Origin: Linnemannia schmuckeri
Lineage: Eukaryota; Mortierellomycota; Mortierellomycetes; Mortierellales; Mortierellaceae
DNA: 64,000 nt
Assembly: GCA_029449235.1 (NCBI GenBank)
Contig: JANATG010000002.1
Coordinates: 108,501-172,500, forward strand
Direction: 5' to 3'
Part shown: positions 53,800-62,689 of the stretch, piece after piece
How positions within the stretch are numbered: position 1 is the first letter of the stretch
How the letters are laid out: each line of letters opens with the position of its first letter
Notes under the pieces: model-generated
What the model was told of the DNA's origin: nothing
Seen by the model: the letters and a program-made list of their open reading frames with translations, nothing else
The model's database searches: none
Position numbers and translations under genes: made by a program

Positions 53800-54687
53800 A
53801 CATTATTCATAGTAATCTGGAGTGTCTGTACCCATTTATTATTATAACTATAATTACCAAAAAAAAAAAAAAAAAAAAAAAAAAAAGCCCCTTCGACCCG
53901 CGCCTTTGACTTTTAACTAGTGTATGAGTATGACAATAACGATTGAGCGAAAATAAGAGTGACAAGCAAGAGCGACTTTAGCTGCTGTTCAAAGAAGAGT
54001 ATGAGAATGAAGATGAACAAGAATGAAGAATTAGGAATGAGGAATTAGTGGAGAAAGAGTGAATCAAGAAATCAAGAAATGAACACGTATATTGTAGATG
54101 CTTGTGGAAGCGCGCGCTGCGCGCGCTTATTTTCTCTTATTAGGTTTTCCTTATTGTGTGTGAAAAGCACGATTTCCATCCAATTCCAAACATTTCTCTG
54201 TCTCGTACAACAGCATCCACTGGTTGTGTTCTAAATGGACCTTTTTTCCAACATGCCGCAAATGCAGTCACCCTTCCTAAAGTGAACACAATTTAACGTT
54301 CCCTTAAAAGATATCTTCATGCCCTATTTTTGTTTGCACACACAAGCACACACATGCCAAACACATACAAAAAAACCGAAGAAAAAAAAGAGTCTTCGGC
54401 AGGAGCAACAAGAGTTACGCAACGAAACATTTCTACCATCAATGACCCTTCTTCCCCAGCTGACTCTGCCGCCTCTATGCTCTCTTCCCCCGCCTTTGGC
54501 AAAGATTTCCCCCCTTTCTTTTTTGTACTGTAATCAAGGTATGTTTCACTTGAATTCTTTCGTTACTTTACACGGCATAGAAGCCTTATACTGAATTGTA
54601 CTGTATTGTACTGTGCGGTCAAATTACAGTACCGACCATGTACTGTCATGTCAAATTGCAATACTATATACTGTAATTTGATTGATC

Positions 54688-54726
<39 letters not shown>

Positions 54727-54778
54727 AAGTAAAATTTAATCCTTTCTCACAAGATAGAGAGGAGCTTTCTATTTTTCA
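53800..54778. other. Intergenic with long A runs
   Basis: A runs at 53860-53886 (27) and 54689-54725 (37), a GCGCGCGCTGCGCGCGC palindrome at ~54112-54128, and several ACTGTA-type words at 54590-54680. No gene supported. Confidence 0.5.
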
Positions 54779-54916
54779 ATTATTCTTCCTTGCCAGGGAC
54801 TCTATCTGTGTGTGTATCATTCTTTTAATGTGACCGTGACTTCCGAAAAAAAAAATTGAAAATGAAAACAAACTACTAAACAAAAGGGGACTCTAGGCGA
54901 TCTCTTGATCTCTATC
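54779..54916. repeat. DIRS copy 2 left terminal repeat
   Basis: Outer 54779-54807 complements 59060-59088; 54807-54916 is inverted relative to 59185-59296. Confidence 0.88.
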
Positions 54917-54969
54917 ATTCTTTTTCACGGCCGGAACACTCTCCCCGAATCTCTGAACGATCCTCCCCC

Positions 54970-55920
54970 ATGTCCCATGCACCCAATTCTACAACCCCTG
55001 AAGTCGATATCGACATTCATGCGACCCTTCGCCTTATGCAGGAGCAGATGCAGCAACAACAGCTCCTTTTACAACAGCAACAAGCAAGGATTCAACAACT
55101 GGAAGCCGAATCCATCGAACAGGACGGGAGACTGGTCTACAAGAACCCTCGAGCAACCCTCATCAAGCTTCGCCAGGAACTTCTCGAGGTCTACCCAGCC
55201 ATTGGCGAGTCCAAGTTCTTCGACTCGGAGCTACCCAAGAACCACGACGTTTTCAACTGGAACGACTATCACTACACCGAGGGTATGGATTACAAACCTC
55301 CCCCGGTTTTGCAGCACTCTGAGGTATCCCTCTCAGGCCCAGCCAAACGACACGAAAGCGATTTGGTATCGATCCAGGGATATTTGGCTCAATCGACCCG
55401 ATTCTTCGACACCTGCGCTTTTGAGATCGTCGAAGACGGAGAAGAACAATCGGATTTCGGCAAAAAGATGCTTGGTTTCCTCAACACGGTACGCATCTCC
55501 ACGGCTCACGACGCTTCCAGGATCAGTCGGATGCGAGAGAACCTTTACCTTGATGAGCTCGGCATCAAGCATGGAAATGACAATGAGGAATCTCTGTTCA
55601 CTTTGGAATCATTGGCTGCCAAAAAAGCAGCCGCGGACTTGGTTCGGAAGACATACAAGAAATACGAACCTCCAAAGGACAAAACCAAAAAACCTGACAA
55701 CAAAACCAGCAAGGACAAGTCAGGATCAGGCGACAAACCCAAAGACCAACAGTCGGGCAAGTCGTACTCTAAGGACAAGTCAGGATATAAATCTGACAAC
55801 GGCAAGTCGGGCTACAAGTCGGATGGAGGCAAGTCTGGTGGCAAGCCTCGCAACAAGTCTAGCGGCGGACAAGGCAGGAAGCAGTCAGACCAGGGAAACG
55901 ACGGAGAGAAGTCGGATTAG
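54970..55920 (+). CDS. DIRS copy 2 gag-like ORF1
   Basis: 316 residues, the same length as copy 1's ORF1. Residues ~15-50 form a Gln-rich coiled coil (EQMQQQQLLLQQQQARIQQL). The middle part holds FFDSELPKNHDVFNWNDYHY and RFFDTCAFEIVEDGEEQSDF. The C-terminal 90 residues are Lys/Ser/Asp-rich repeats (KDKSGYKSDNGKSGYKSDGG), highly basic and probably RNA-binding. No CCHC motif. 41 bp separate its stop from the RT start. Confidence 0.72.
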   Translation: MSHAPNSTTPEVDIDIHATLRLMQEQMQQQQLLLQQQQARIQQLEAESIEQDGRLVYKNPRATLIKLRQELLEVYPAIGESKFFDSELPKNHDVFNWNDYHYTEGMDYKPPPVLQHSEVSLSGPAKRHESDLVSIQGYLAQSTRFFDTCAFEIVEDGEEQSDFGKKMLGFLNTVRISTAHDASRISRMRENLYLDELGIKHGNDNEESLFTLESLAAKKAAADLVRKTYKKYEPPKDKTKKPDNKTSKDKSGSGDKPKDQQSGKSYSKDKSGYKSDNGKSGYKSDGGKSGGKPRNKSSGGQGRKQSDQGNDGEKSD

Positions 55921-55961
55921 TAGGTGGTCGACTTCTCCAGTTTCAGGAGGCATGGAGGGAG

Positions 55962-58073
55962 ATGACGGATTCGACATGGGTCAACAACATCATCAAGTCG
56001 GGATACAGCATCATCTTCGACCGACCCCCACCACTACGCCTACCACCACTGCACGATCCGTTCAATTCGCTGAAGGAACGGATAGCCATCGACGCAGAGG
56101 TCCGTTCTTTATTACAAAAAAGGGCTATCGAAGGCTGCAGCGGGAAGGGATTCTACAGTCGTATCTTCACGATCCCCAAAAAGACAGGGGACCTACGTCC
56201 AGTGTTGAACTTGCGTCCGCTCAACCAGTTCTTGACAGCACCAAAGTTCAAGATGGAAACCCTCACCAATGTTTGCAGGATGCTCAAACCCAACGATTGG
56301 CTTACGAGTATCGACCTCAGCGACGCCTTCCTGCACGTGGCAGTACACCCGGCATCTCGCAAGTACCTCCGCTTCAGATGGGGGGCGGCATTGTACCAAT
56401 TCCGAACTCTGCCTTTCGGACTTTCACTTTCCCCCTTCGTATTCACAAAAATCGTTCGTCCGATTCTCAAGTGGGCAAGGGAGAAAGGGATCAGGATCTC
56501 GGCATATCTAGACGACATCCTGATTGCAGCCAGGACCAAGGAGGAGGCCAAGGAGCATACTCGTCTGGTTCAGGAGCAATTAGAAAAACTCGGCTTTCTC
56601 ATCAAGGAGGCCAAGTGTAACAAGGCTGTGGACTTGTTATGGGGGTGAGTCTTTAATAAAGTGGATTGTTATGAACGAAGCTTGTATTAAGGCTACTGAA
56701 CTAAACTATGGACGTGGTGACTATTTATATTGTTACTTGTAGACCAGGTTATCTCTGGATAGTTCTAGTGCTTGATTAGTCAGCAAGGGCTACTTGGTCA
56801 TTTGGTGGCGCTAGAATTATCTAGAAGTTGGTGGCGTTGGTCATGTGCCAGTCATCAGAGTGAGACTCTGACATAGTCATCAGAGTAAAACTCTGACACC
56901 AAGTCAACACTCGATCCGACCCAATGTATCGACCATCTTGGGTTCAGGATCAACACAGCCAACATGTCACTCTCGGTGCCAAGGTCAAAGGTCCGCGACC
57001 TGCGCAGGGAGGCGGAGAAGATGATCAGGGCAGGAACCATTCAGCTTCGACGACTGGCGGCATTTATCGGGAAGGCGATTGCGATGACAGTGGCAGTCTT
57101 TCCGGCTCGACTAAGGACGAGGAATCTGATTCAGGTTCAGAATGCAGCTCTGGCCAAGAAATGCAAGTGGACGGACCCGATTACGTTGGACACGGCGGCA
57201 CTGGAGAATCTCAACTGGTGGCGATCTCACCTATCGGACTGGAACGGCCAGGGATTCCTACCTCAGAAGACGGATGTCGACGTATACACGGACGCCTCGG
57301 AGGAGGCATACGGGATTGTGATCGATGGCGAGGAGATGTCCAGGACATGGAGCGCATCGGAACAACCACACCACATCAACTGGAAGGAACTGCGAGTCAT
57401 TTGGCACTTGGTCCACCTCCCAGTAATGATCGGGAAAACCATTCATGTTATTTGCGACAACATGACCACCATTGCCCAAATCAACAAGTTTGGCGGGACT
57501 CGATCTCAACCGTTACTCGACCTAACGACCAAGATATGGGACTACTGCATGGCGACGGCCACAAGACTCAAGACAACATATGTTCCCTCACAGTTCAATC
57601 CAGCAGATGCACCCTCCAGGAGGATGGTGACACAATTGGAGTGGTCGATCGACACGCCATTCTTCCAACACCTCGAGTCGACATGGGGTCGCCACCACAT
57701 CGACTTATTCGCAACAGCCGCAAACGCCAAGGTTCCTCGATACATCTCATGGAAGCAGGAGGAGACGGCTTGGAGCCAGGACGCATTCAACAGCTGCTGG
57801 TCCAACATGAACAGAGTCTATGCATGTCCACCATGGTCTCTGATCAGCAGGGTCCTTCAGAAGATCAAGCAGGACAAGGTCAAGGCAACAGTCATCACTC
57901 CGTACTGGACGAGCGCGCTCTGGTACCCTACGATCACGGCCATGTCGGTCGACAAGCCTCTACGAATTCCGAGGGGCCAAGTCTTGCCAGCACCAGGGAA
58001 CAGCCCACACATCCTCGAGAAGAATCCAATGTGGTCGCTCTCAGCATGGAACGTCGACGGCAACAAGCAGTAG
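55962..58073 (+). pseudogene. DIRS copy 2 RT / RNase H, interrupted by a solo LTR
   Basis: 55962-56615 encodes RT blocks FYSRIFTIPKKTGDLRPVLN, TSIDLSDAFLHVAV, FRTLPFGLSLSPFVF and AYLDDILIAA, and reaches FLIKEAK. The LTR supplies a short tail and stop (56648). From 56899 the frame resumes (STLDPTQCIDHLGFRINTAN; then RNase H VDVYTDASEEAYGIVIDGE, VICDNMTTIAQINKFGG, FNPADAPSRR) and continues through the tail DLFATAANAKVP, CPPWSLISRVLQKI and TPYWTSALWYP to the stop at 58073. No other lesion seen, so insertion is recent relative to decay. Confidence 0.88.
56616..56898. mobile_element. Solo LTR in the RT frame, 5-bp target duplication
   Basis: 283 bp from TGTAACAAGG to AAACTCTGACA, with CCAAG on both sides (56611-56615, 56899-56903). 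Contains AATAAAG (~56665), a TATTTATATTG box (~56719) and a doubled GTCATCAGAGT...ACTCTGACA at the right end. Not related by eye to LTR families 1 or 2. Confidence 0.9.
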
Positions 58074-58074
58074 A

Positions 58075-59047
58075 CAGGGGAGCAGGAGCGGGAGTCCTGA
58101 CCAAGTTATTTGACTCGAAGGCAGCCCAAACACGCTACAAGAAACGAATGCCAGGACAACAAGCATTTATTCGATGGATGCAGGAACACGATCGCGACCC
58201 ACTTACCCCATCGGCCATGGACCTCATGAACTTTCTCGACTATGGACTCGAGGAGAAGAAGTGGAAACTTACAACAGTTAAAACTTACAAGTCGGCGATC
58301 CTTCAGCTCTTTCCCGTCAAGCTGCAACTGGAGATCAAGGAGGACGAACTCTTCAAAGACTTCTCAAAGGTGATGGGCGCGGGCACCTTCAAGCGACTCC
58401 ACAACGCCACAGTGGATCTGACCCCGGTCTTGTCCTATCTTCAAGAACTCGGAGATAACCATAGCATGGACATCACGAACCTCACCGCCAAGACATGCTT
58501 CCTCCTGGCTACATGCGGTCTTCTGCGCCCGGACGACCTAAAATGCACAGATGTATCCCAGTGCAAGATCAACAAGGGCGATCTAGAGCTAGTGGTCGTA
58601 TTCCCCAAGGAAAAACGAAATGGCCAAATGATCATCAAGACCGTTGTCATCAAGCCACACCCGGTCGAGTTCTTTTGCCCAGTCAAGGCCTATGTCGAGT
58701 ATCGGCGACGCACTCAGGATCAGGACCGATTTGCCAGTAGATCGCACCCTAAGGACGACACGACGATCTATACGCCGCTCATGCGACAGCTGAGGCGAGC
58801 CAATCTAGGATTAACCACCGATGGAATCCGCAACTACATCAAAGAGATCATGCTGCTGCTGCCACAAGACGAGACCCAGCCACCATACAAGGCCCGAGCG
58901 GTGGGCACTACCGCCGCGCTAAAGAAGGGGATCCCAGTGGACGACGTTGTCACGCACGGCAACTGGTCATCCCCAGTCATTGTTGAAGCGTTCTACAGGA
59001 TTTCACGGTCCTTAGCAAGCAACTTCACCACAGCCATTCTTTCCTAA
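58075..59047 (+). CDS. DIRS copy 2 tyrosine recombinase domain (end of the long overlapping frame)
   Basis: The frame is open from 56924 (or 54905 before the LTR), but recombinase homology begins at about 58085: LTKLFDSKAAQTRYKKRMPG, SAILQLFPVKLQ, ATCGLLRPDDLKCTD (first catalytic Arg), VVFPKEKRNGQMIIKTVVIK, CPVKAYVEYRRRT, YKARAVGTTAALKKGIP (second Arg), HGNWSSPVIVEAFYRIS (nucleophile Tyr). It overlaps the RT tail until 58073. In DIRS biology it integrates the circular cDNA. All catalytic residues look present. Confidence 0.85.
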
Positions 59048-59059
59048 CTCTGGATCCAC

Positions 59060-59154
59060 AGATAGAGTCCCTGGCAAGGAAGAATAATGGATAGCGATGC
59101 CGAATAACATGACGGCTAAAGCCTATTATTCGACACCGCCAGGGACTCTAGATG
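59060..59154. repeat. DIRS copy 2 internal complementary region
   Basis: Two halves pair with the two outer ends as described for the element. The second half contains the palindrome also found alone at 41850-41905. Confidence 0.9.
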
Positions 59155-59184
59155 TCCCGCCCAACCCTCCCTTTCTAGCAAGTA

Positions 59185-59366
59185 GATAGAGATCAAGAGA
59201 TCGCCTAGAGTCCCCTTTTGTTTAGTAGTTTGTTTTCATTTTCAGTTTTTTTTTTTTTTCGGAAGTCACGGTCACATTAAAAGAATGATACACACACATC
59301 TAGAGTCCCTGGCGGTGTCGAATAATAGGCTTTAGCCGTCATGTTATTCGGCATCGCTATCCATTA
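59185..59366. repeat. DIRS copy 2 right terminal repeat
   Basis: 59185-59296 mirrors 54807-54916. The outer 59297-59366 complements 59085-59154. Confidence 0.9.
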
Positions 59367-59384
59367 GTCCCATACCTGAATAAT

Positions 59385-59485
59385 GAAGAAAGACAAGGAG
59401 CAACAGACGGCTTCCACCCTACATATATTCCACTCTATAGAACCGACTGACTATGCTATCAATACGTCATCACCTCAGGGAACGT
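59385..59485 (+). repeat. Diverged partial copy of repeat family 2
   Basis: Resembles the last ~100 bp of 29733-30058: a purine-rich GAAAGACAAGGAGCAACAGA start, CTTCCACCCTACATATATTC, CTCTATAGAACCGA, then ACGTCATCA. Many mismatches. Confidence 0.4.
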
Positions 59486-59904
59486 CTAATCATAAAAAAA
59501 AACCTCATCTAGTGCCCTTGATTTTTTCCACCATCCCTTCTTTCGCATCCTCTCTTCTTTCCTGCATCCCTTTCTTTTTCCAGCATCCCTTTCTTTTCCA
59601 GCATCCCTTCTTTTCTAGAATCTCTTGAATTTGATGCCATCCTTCGGATTGTGCTTTGATGCTGCCCTTTGGCATTGTCCCTTGAGTCCCAACCCTTCCC
59701 TTGATTTCCTTCACCCTTTAGTGTTTCCCATCCCTTGATCGTTCTTTGCGTGTTAATCTTTTTTCCATCCCTTGGCTTTCCTTATCCCTTGGTCTTTTCC
59801 ATCCCTTAGACTTTTTCCTACTTTGATCTTTTCATCTTGCATGTGACGCTTGTACGGTAGAATGTTACCCCTTAAGTAATCATAAAATAGCAAAGGCGAA
59901 CAAC

Positions 59905-60003
59905 GCACCAACGGCGCGACCGGAATTCTGAAGAAGCAAGGATTGGAAGAGCTGACATCAAAGCAACGTCGATATGAACGCTTGGATGTCGCAAGCCATA
60001 AGA
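59905..60003 (+). repeat. Dispersed ~90-bp repeat, copy D, most diverged
   Basis: CACCAACGGCGCGACC, ATTCTGAAGAAGCAAGGATT, ATATGAACGCTTGGATGTC, AAGCCAT. Confidence 0.6.
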
Positions 60004-61790
60004 GTGGCCGAGTAGTTTATTGAGATTCTGAGGAACAAAGTGTGTCATATAGACTGCGAACTCTATTGATATCAAGCTCTTTGTATAAATCTACTAAATC
60101 TGAGCAGTGTTCAACTGGATGGCCATTTGCTCCGCATGGATCGCAATACAGCGATTCATATGTTTGGGACGTTCGCGCTGTTGCAAAATAAGGTGGCGGC
60201 TAGGCAGCGGTGGCGATGCCTTAGATTAGCAGTCATATTCTTTGTAGACATAGTATTAGTAGTGCGCCCAGCCCTCTTGTCTGCTCTTTGTCCTTTTACA
60301 CATCACTTCTTGGACGAGAGCAATACTGACAAGAGTTTCGTTGGCGTGCTACAGGTACAAACCCCCTCTTTGATATTATGAATAGAAGGTCCTTTTACAC
60401 ATCACTTCTTGGACGAGAGCAATACTGACAAGAGTTTCGTTGGCGTGCTACAGTATATTGTTTCGTGTGGTTCCATTAGGACATTACTATCACTACCCCG
60501 TACCAATTGAGGGCTTAACAGCGGTCCTATAACTCTGGCCTTCGACCCTCTCCCTGAGTAACAGCGCTCAGTAAAAAAGAAGGGAGATCAAGGGAGAGAG
60601 ACCAAGGGCAGTAAAATGGAGGTGGATTAAAGGAGGGAAACAAAAGGCAACAAAAAAATCAGGAGGATCAGGGGTTAGAAACAGAGGGCAGTAAACAAGG
60701 AGTCAAAGGAAACAGACAGAATGAGGATCAAGGGCAGGAAGAGTAGGTGTCAGAGGAAATGCTTCCGGTATAGTTAAAGTAGAAAGATGTTCATTCACAG
60801 TGGCATCTGGCCCACCAAGTTGACGCATTCTGAGCCCTTTAAATTCTAAGCCCTTTACATCTCAGGCATCGTCCTTATTACGTCCCTGGTGCTGTTCTCT
60901 TTCCAGCTACCTATCCGGTTGACTTCCTCTTTAAGTGACCTTTTTTTCTTATTTAGCTACCAAGTAAACGTTGTGTTTCCCTTCCTCCGTCTCTTATCTC
61001 CCTTGATTTTGGGTGCCCCTTCTTTTTGTGCGATTCTTGATAGTTCACATTCCTACGCAAAGGGATGAACGTCCCTTCCCTCGCCTCCTTTCTTGACCAC
61101 TTCCCCTCTCCCTCTCTCCATTCCGAACTAATGCAAGTTACTTGAGGTCTTCCTTTATTTCTGTAGCCCCTTGATCCTCGTGGTGTCTCTTTTTCTTTCT
61201 CTCCTCGCTCCTTTGATCCTTCTGGCGCCTTTTTTTCGTTCTCTCTTCACGCCTATGGTTTTTTGAAGCCCCTCTTCTTTCTCGTTGTTCTTTCCTCACC
61301 CCTTGACCTTTTGAATTCCCTTTCTTTTTTATACTCTTTTCACATTCCATTGATCCATCGGACATCCTTGGTGTTTGGTATTCTTCCTCGTGTTAATGGC
61401 TCACTAATCTTTCTCCGATCTAAATGGTACCTTCGTGAATTATTTTCTGTGTAGAGCTAATGACAGTATGGTTTGTTTCATTTTCTGCTCGAGCGTGTTA
61501 GCATATAAAAGGAAGTCGCAAGACCCATCGAAAGAGCTACCAAACCAACGAAGTCCCTCATAATACCCTTTTCACATACTCGCAAGTTCTTACAACTGGT
61601 CACAATAACGCTCACAAGATCCGCCCGAATCACACACATCTCACCAGATTTACGTAAGGCCAAACAGGGAGACTTTACAGTGTGCATGTAAGGTGCAACA
61701 AAACCTTGTGAATCTAACCAAGTATGCTACATCCTCCATCAAAACAATCTTCCACTTAGTTTCTATAACCTCATCGTCCTCTTGCTCGCA
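60004..61790. other. Intergenic with a 65-bp direct duplication
   Basis: 60290-60354 and 60390-60454 are identical by eye (start GTCCTTTTACACATCACTTC), 35 bp apart. The rest is C/T- and A/G-rich spacer, with TATAAAAGG at ~61504 upstream of the secreted-protein gene. Confidence 0.6.
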
Positions 61791-62033
61791 ATGCACTGTG
61801 GCAAAATTGTCTTCATCCTCGCCTTTGCTTCCATGGTGGCAGCTAGTCCTGTTCCTTCACCGCAAGCACCAGATGCGAAAGCAGCACTTCAAACCGCGAA
61901 GGATGCCGTCGCTAGTTTCACGAAAACTTTGCCTGATCCTCCGAAGACATTTGTTGACCTTGGTGCCAGTCAAATTTTTGGCATTGCGGATATTGCATCG
62001 GGAAGTATCCCTGCCGTGTCTGGTGCGCAGTAA
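61791..62033 (+). CDS. Small secreted alanine-rich protein
   Basis: 80 residues from MHCGKIVFILAFASMVAASP (an ATG three codons upstream, 61782, is also possible). The signal peptide probably ends at VAASPVP. The mature ~60 residues are Ala/Pro/Ser-rich without Cys (AALQTAKDAVASFTKTLPDP, FVDLGASQIFGIADIASGSI). A TATAAAAGG at ~61504 and AATAAAC at ~62292 fit a short transcribed unit. No family recognised. Confidence 0.5.
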   Translation: MHCGKIVFILAFASMVAASPVPSPQAPDAKAALQTAKDAVASFTKTLPDPPKTFVDLGASQIFGIADIASGSIPAVSGAQ

Positions 62034-62689
62034 GAGGAAACGAAGCAGACAAGGGTTTGACAAGTGAAGATGTCCGTTGCAAGTGGACTGCACCGGCGGT
62101 GACTTAAACACTGAAAGGATGGTGTGTAGGGTTTGTGAAGATGAATTCATAGAGTTAGAAGTAAGATATCTATGACGACGGGCGACGACAGTGTAGTCTG
62201 CAAGCTTAGTTTGTGGTTAACAAGGGCTTTACGCCTGTCATTGTGGTCGGACTTCCCCTCTTTTTTTTTGTTTGTACGAATTGGTGATTGCAATAAACTT
62301 CATTCCAGTTCCTCTCCCGTAATCCTCTCTGCTTTATTATACGCTTCACTACAACAGACAGGTCATGGCGAACGGCGAGGCTCATAGGTCGCTTCGCCCC
62401 CTCCCCCTTTTGCATCATGAAAGACAAAGCACATATCATTTTCGTGCTCCTCCTCTTACACTCTTTCATCTCCATAGTGGCATGTACATGTACCGACCCC
62501 AGAACGGCCACAGCAGCAGAGTGGGGGCAATCACATAAATGACAGTAACAGTGAAGACAGTAACAGCAATTGACGAAATACAGGGTACTTTTTACTTGAC
62601 GAAGAAATCTCTATAAATAAGTGTGTTCAATAAACGGGTCAACAACAACGACCTTCTTTCTCGTCTTCTCCTCTCCACCTGAATTTTGA
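62034..62689. other. Spacer before the truncated DIRS
   Basis: Holds the 3' flank of the secreted-protein gene and a TATAAATA motif at ~62613. No gag-like frame or terminal repeat of the third DIRS recognised. Confidence 0.45.

Larger units (their letters stand above)
54905..59047 (+). other. DIRS copy 2 third overlapping frame ending in the recombinase
   Basis: Open from ATG 54905 to 56620, where the stop is the TAA supplied by the second to fourth bases of the inserted LTR. Open again from before 56924 to 59047. Removing the 283-bp LTR and one 5-bp duplication (288 bp, a multiple of three) joins both parts in one frame of about 1285 codons. It overlaps gag (+1) and RT (-1) throughout, with the recombinase as its end. 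Confidence 0.6.
54779..59366 (+). mobile_element. DIRS-type retrotransposon, copy 2, split by a solo LTR
   Basis: 4588 bp, plus strand: gag-like ORF, RT/RNase H, YR. Inverted terminal repeats ~54807-54916 and ~59185-59296, differing mainly in the length of an A/T run. The internal complementary region 59060-59154 pairs with the left outer end (54779-54807 with 59060-59088) and the right outer end (59297-59366 with 59085-59154). Diverged from copy 1 in sequence but identical in plan. Only evident damage: the solo LTR at 56616-56898. Confidence 0.93.
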
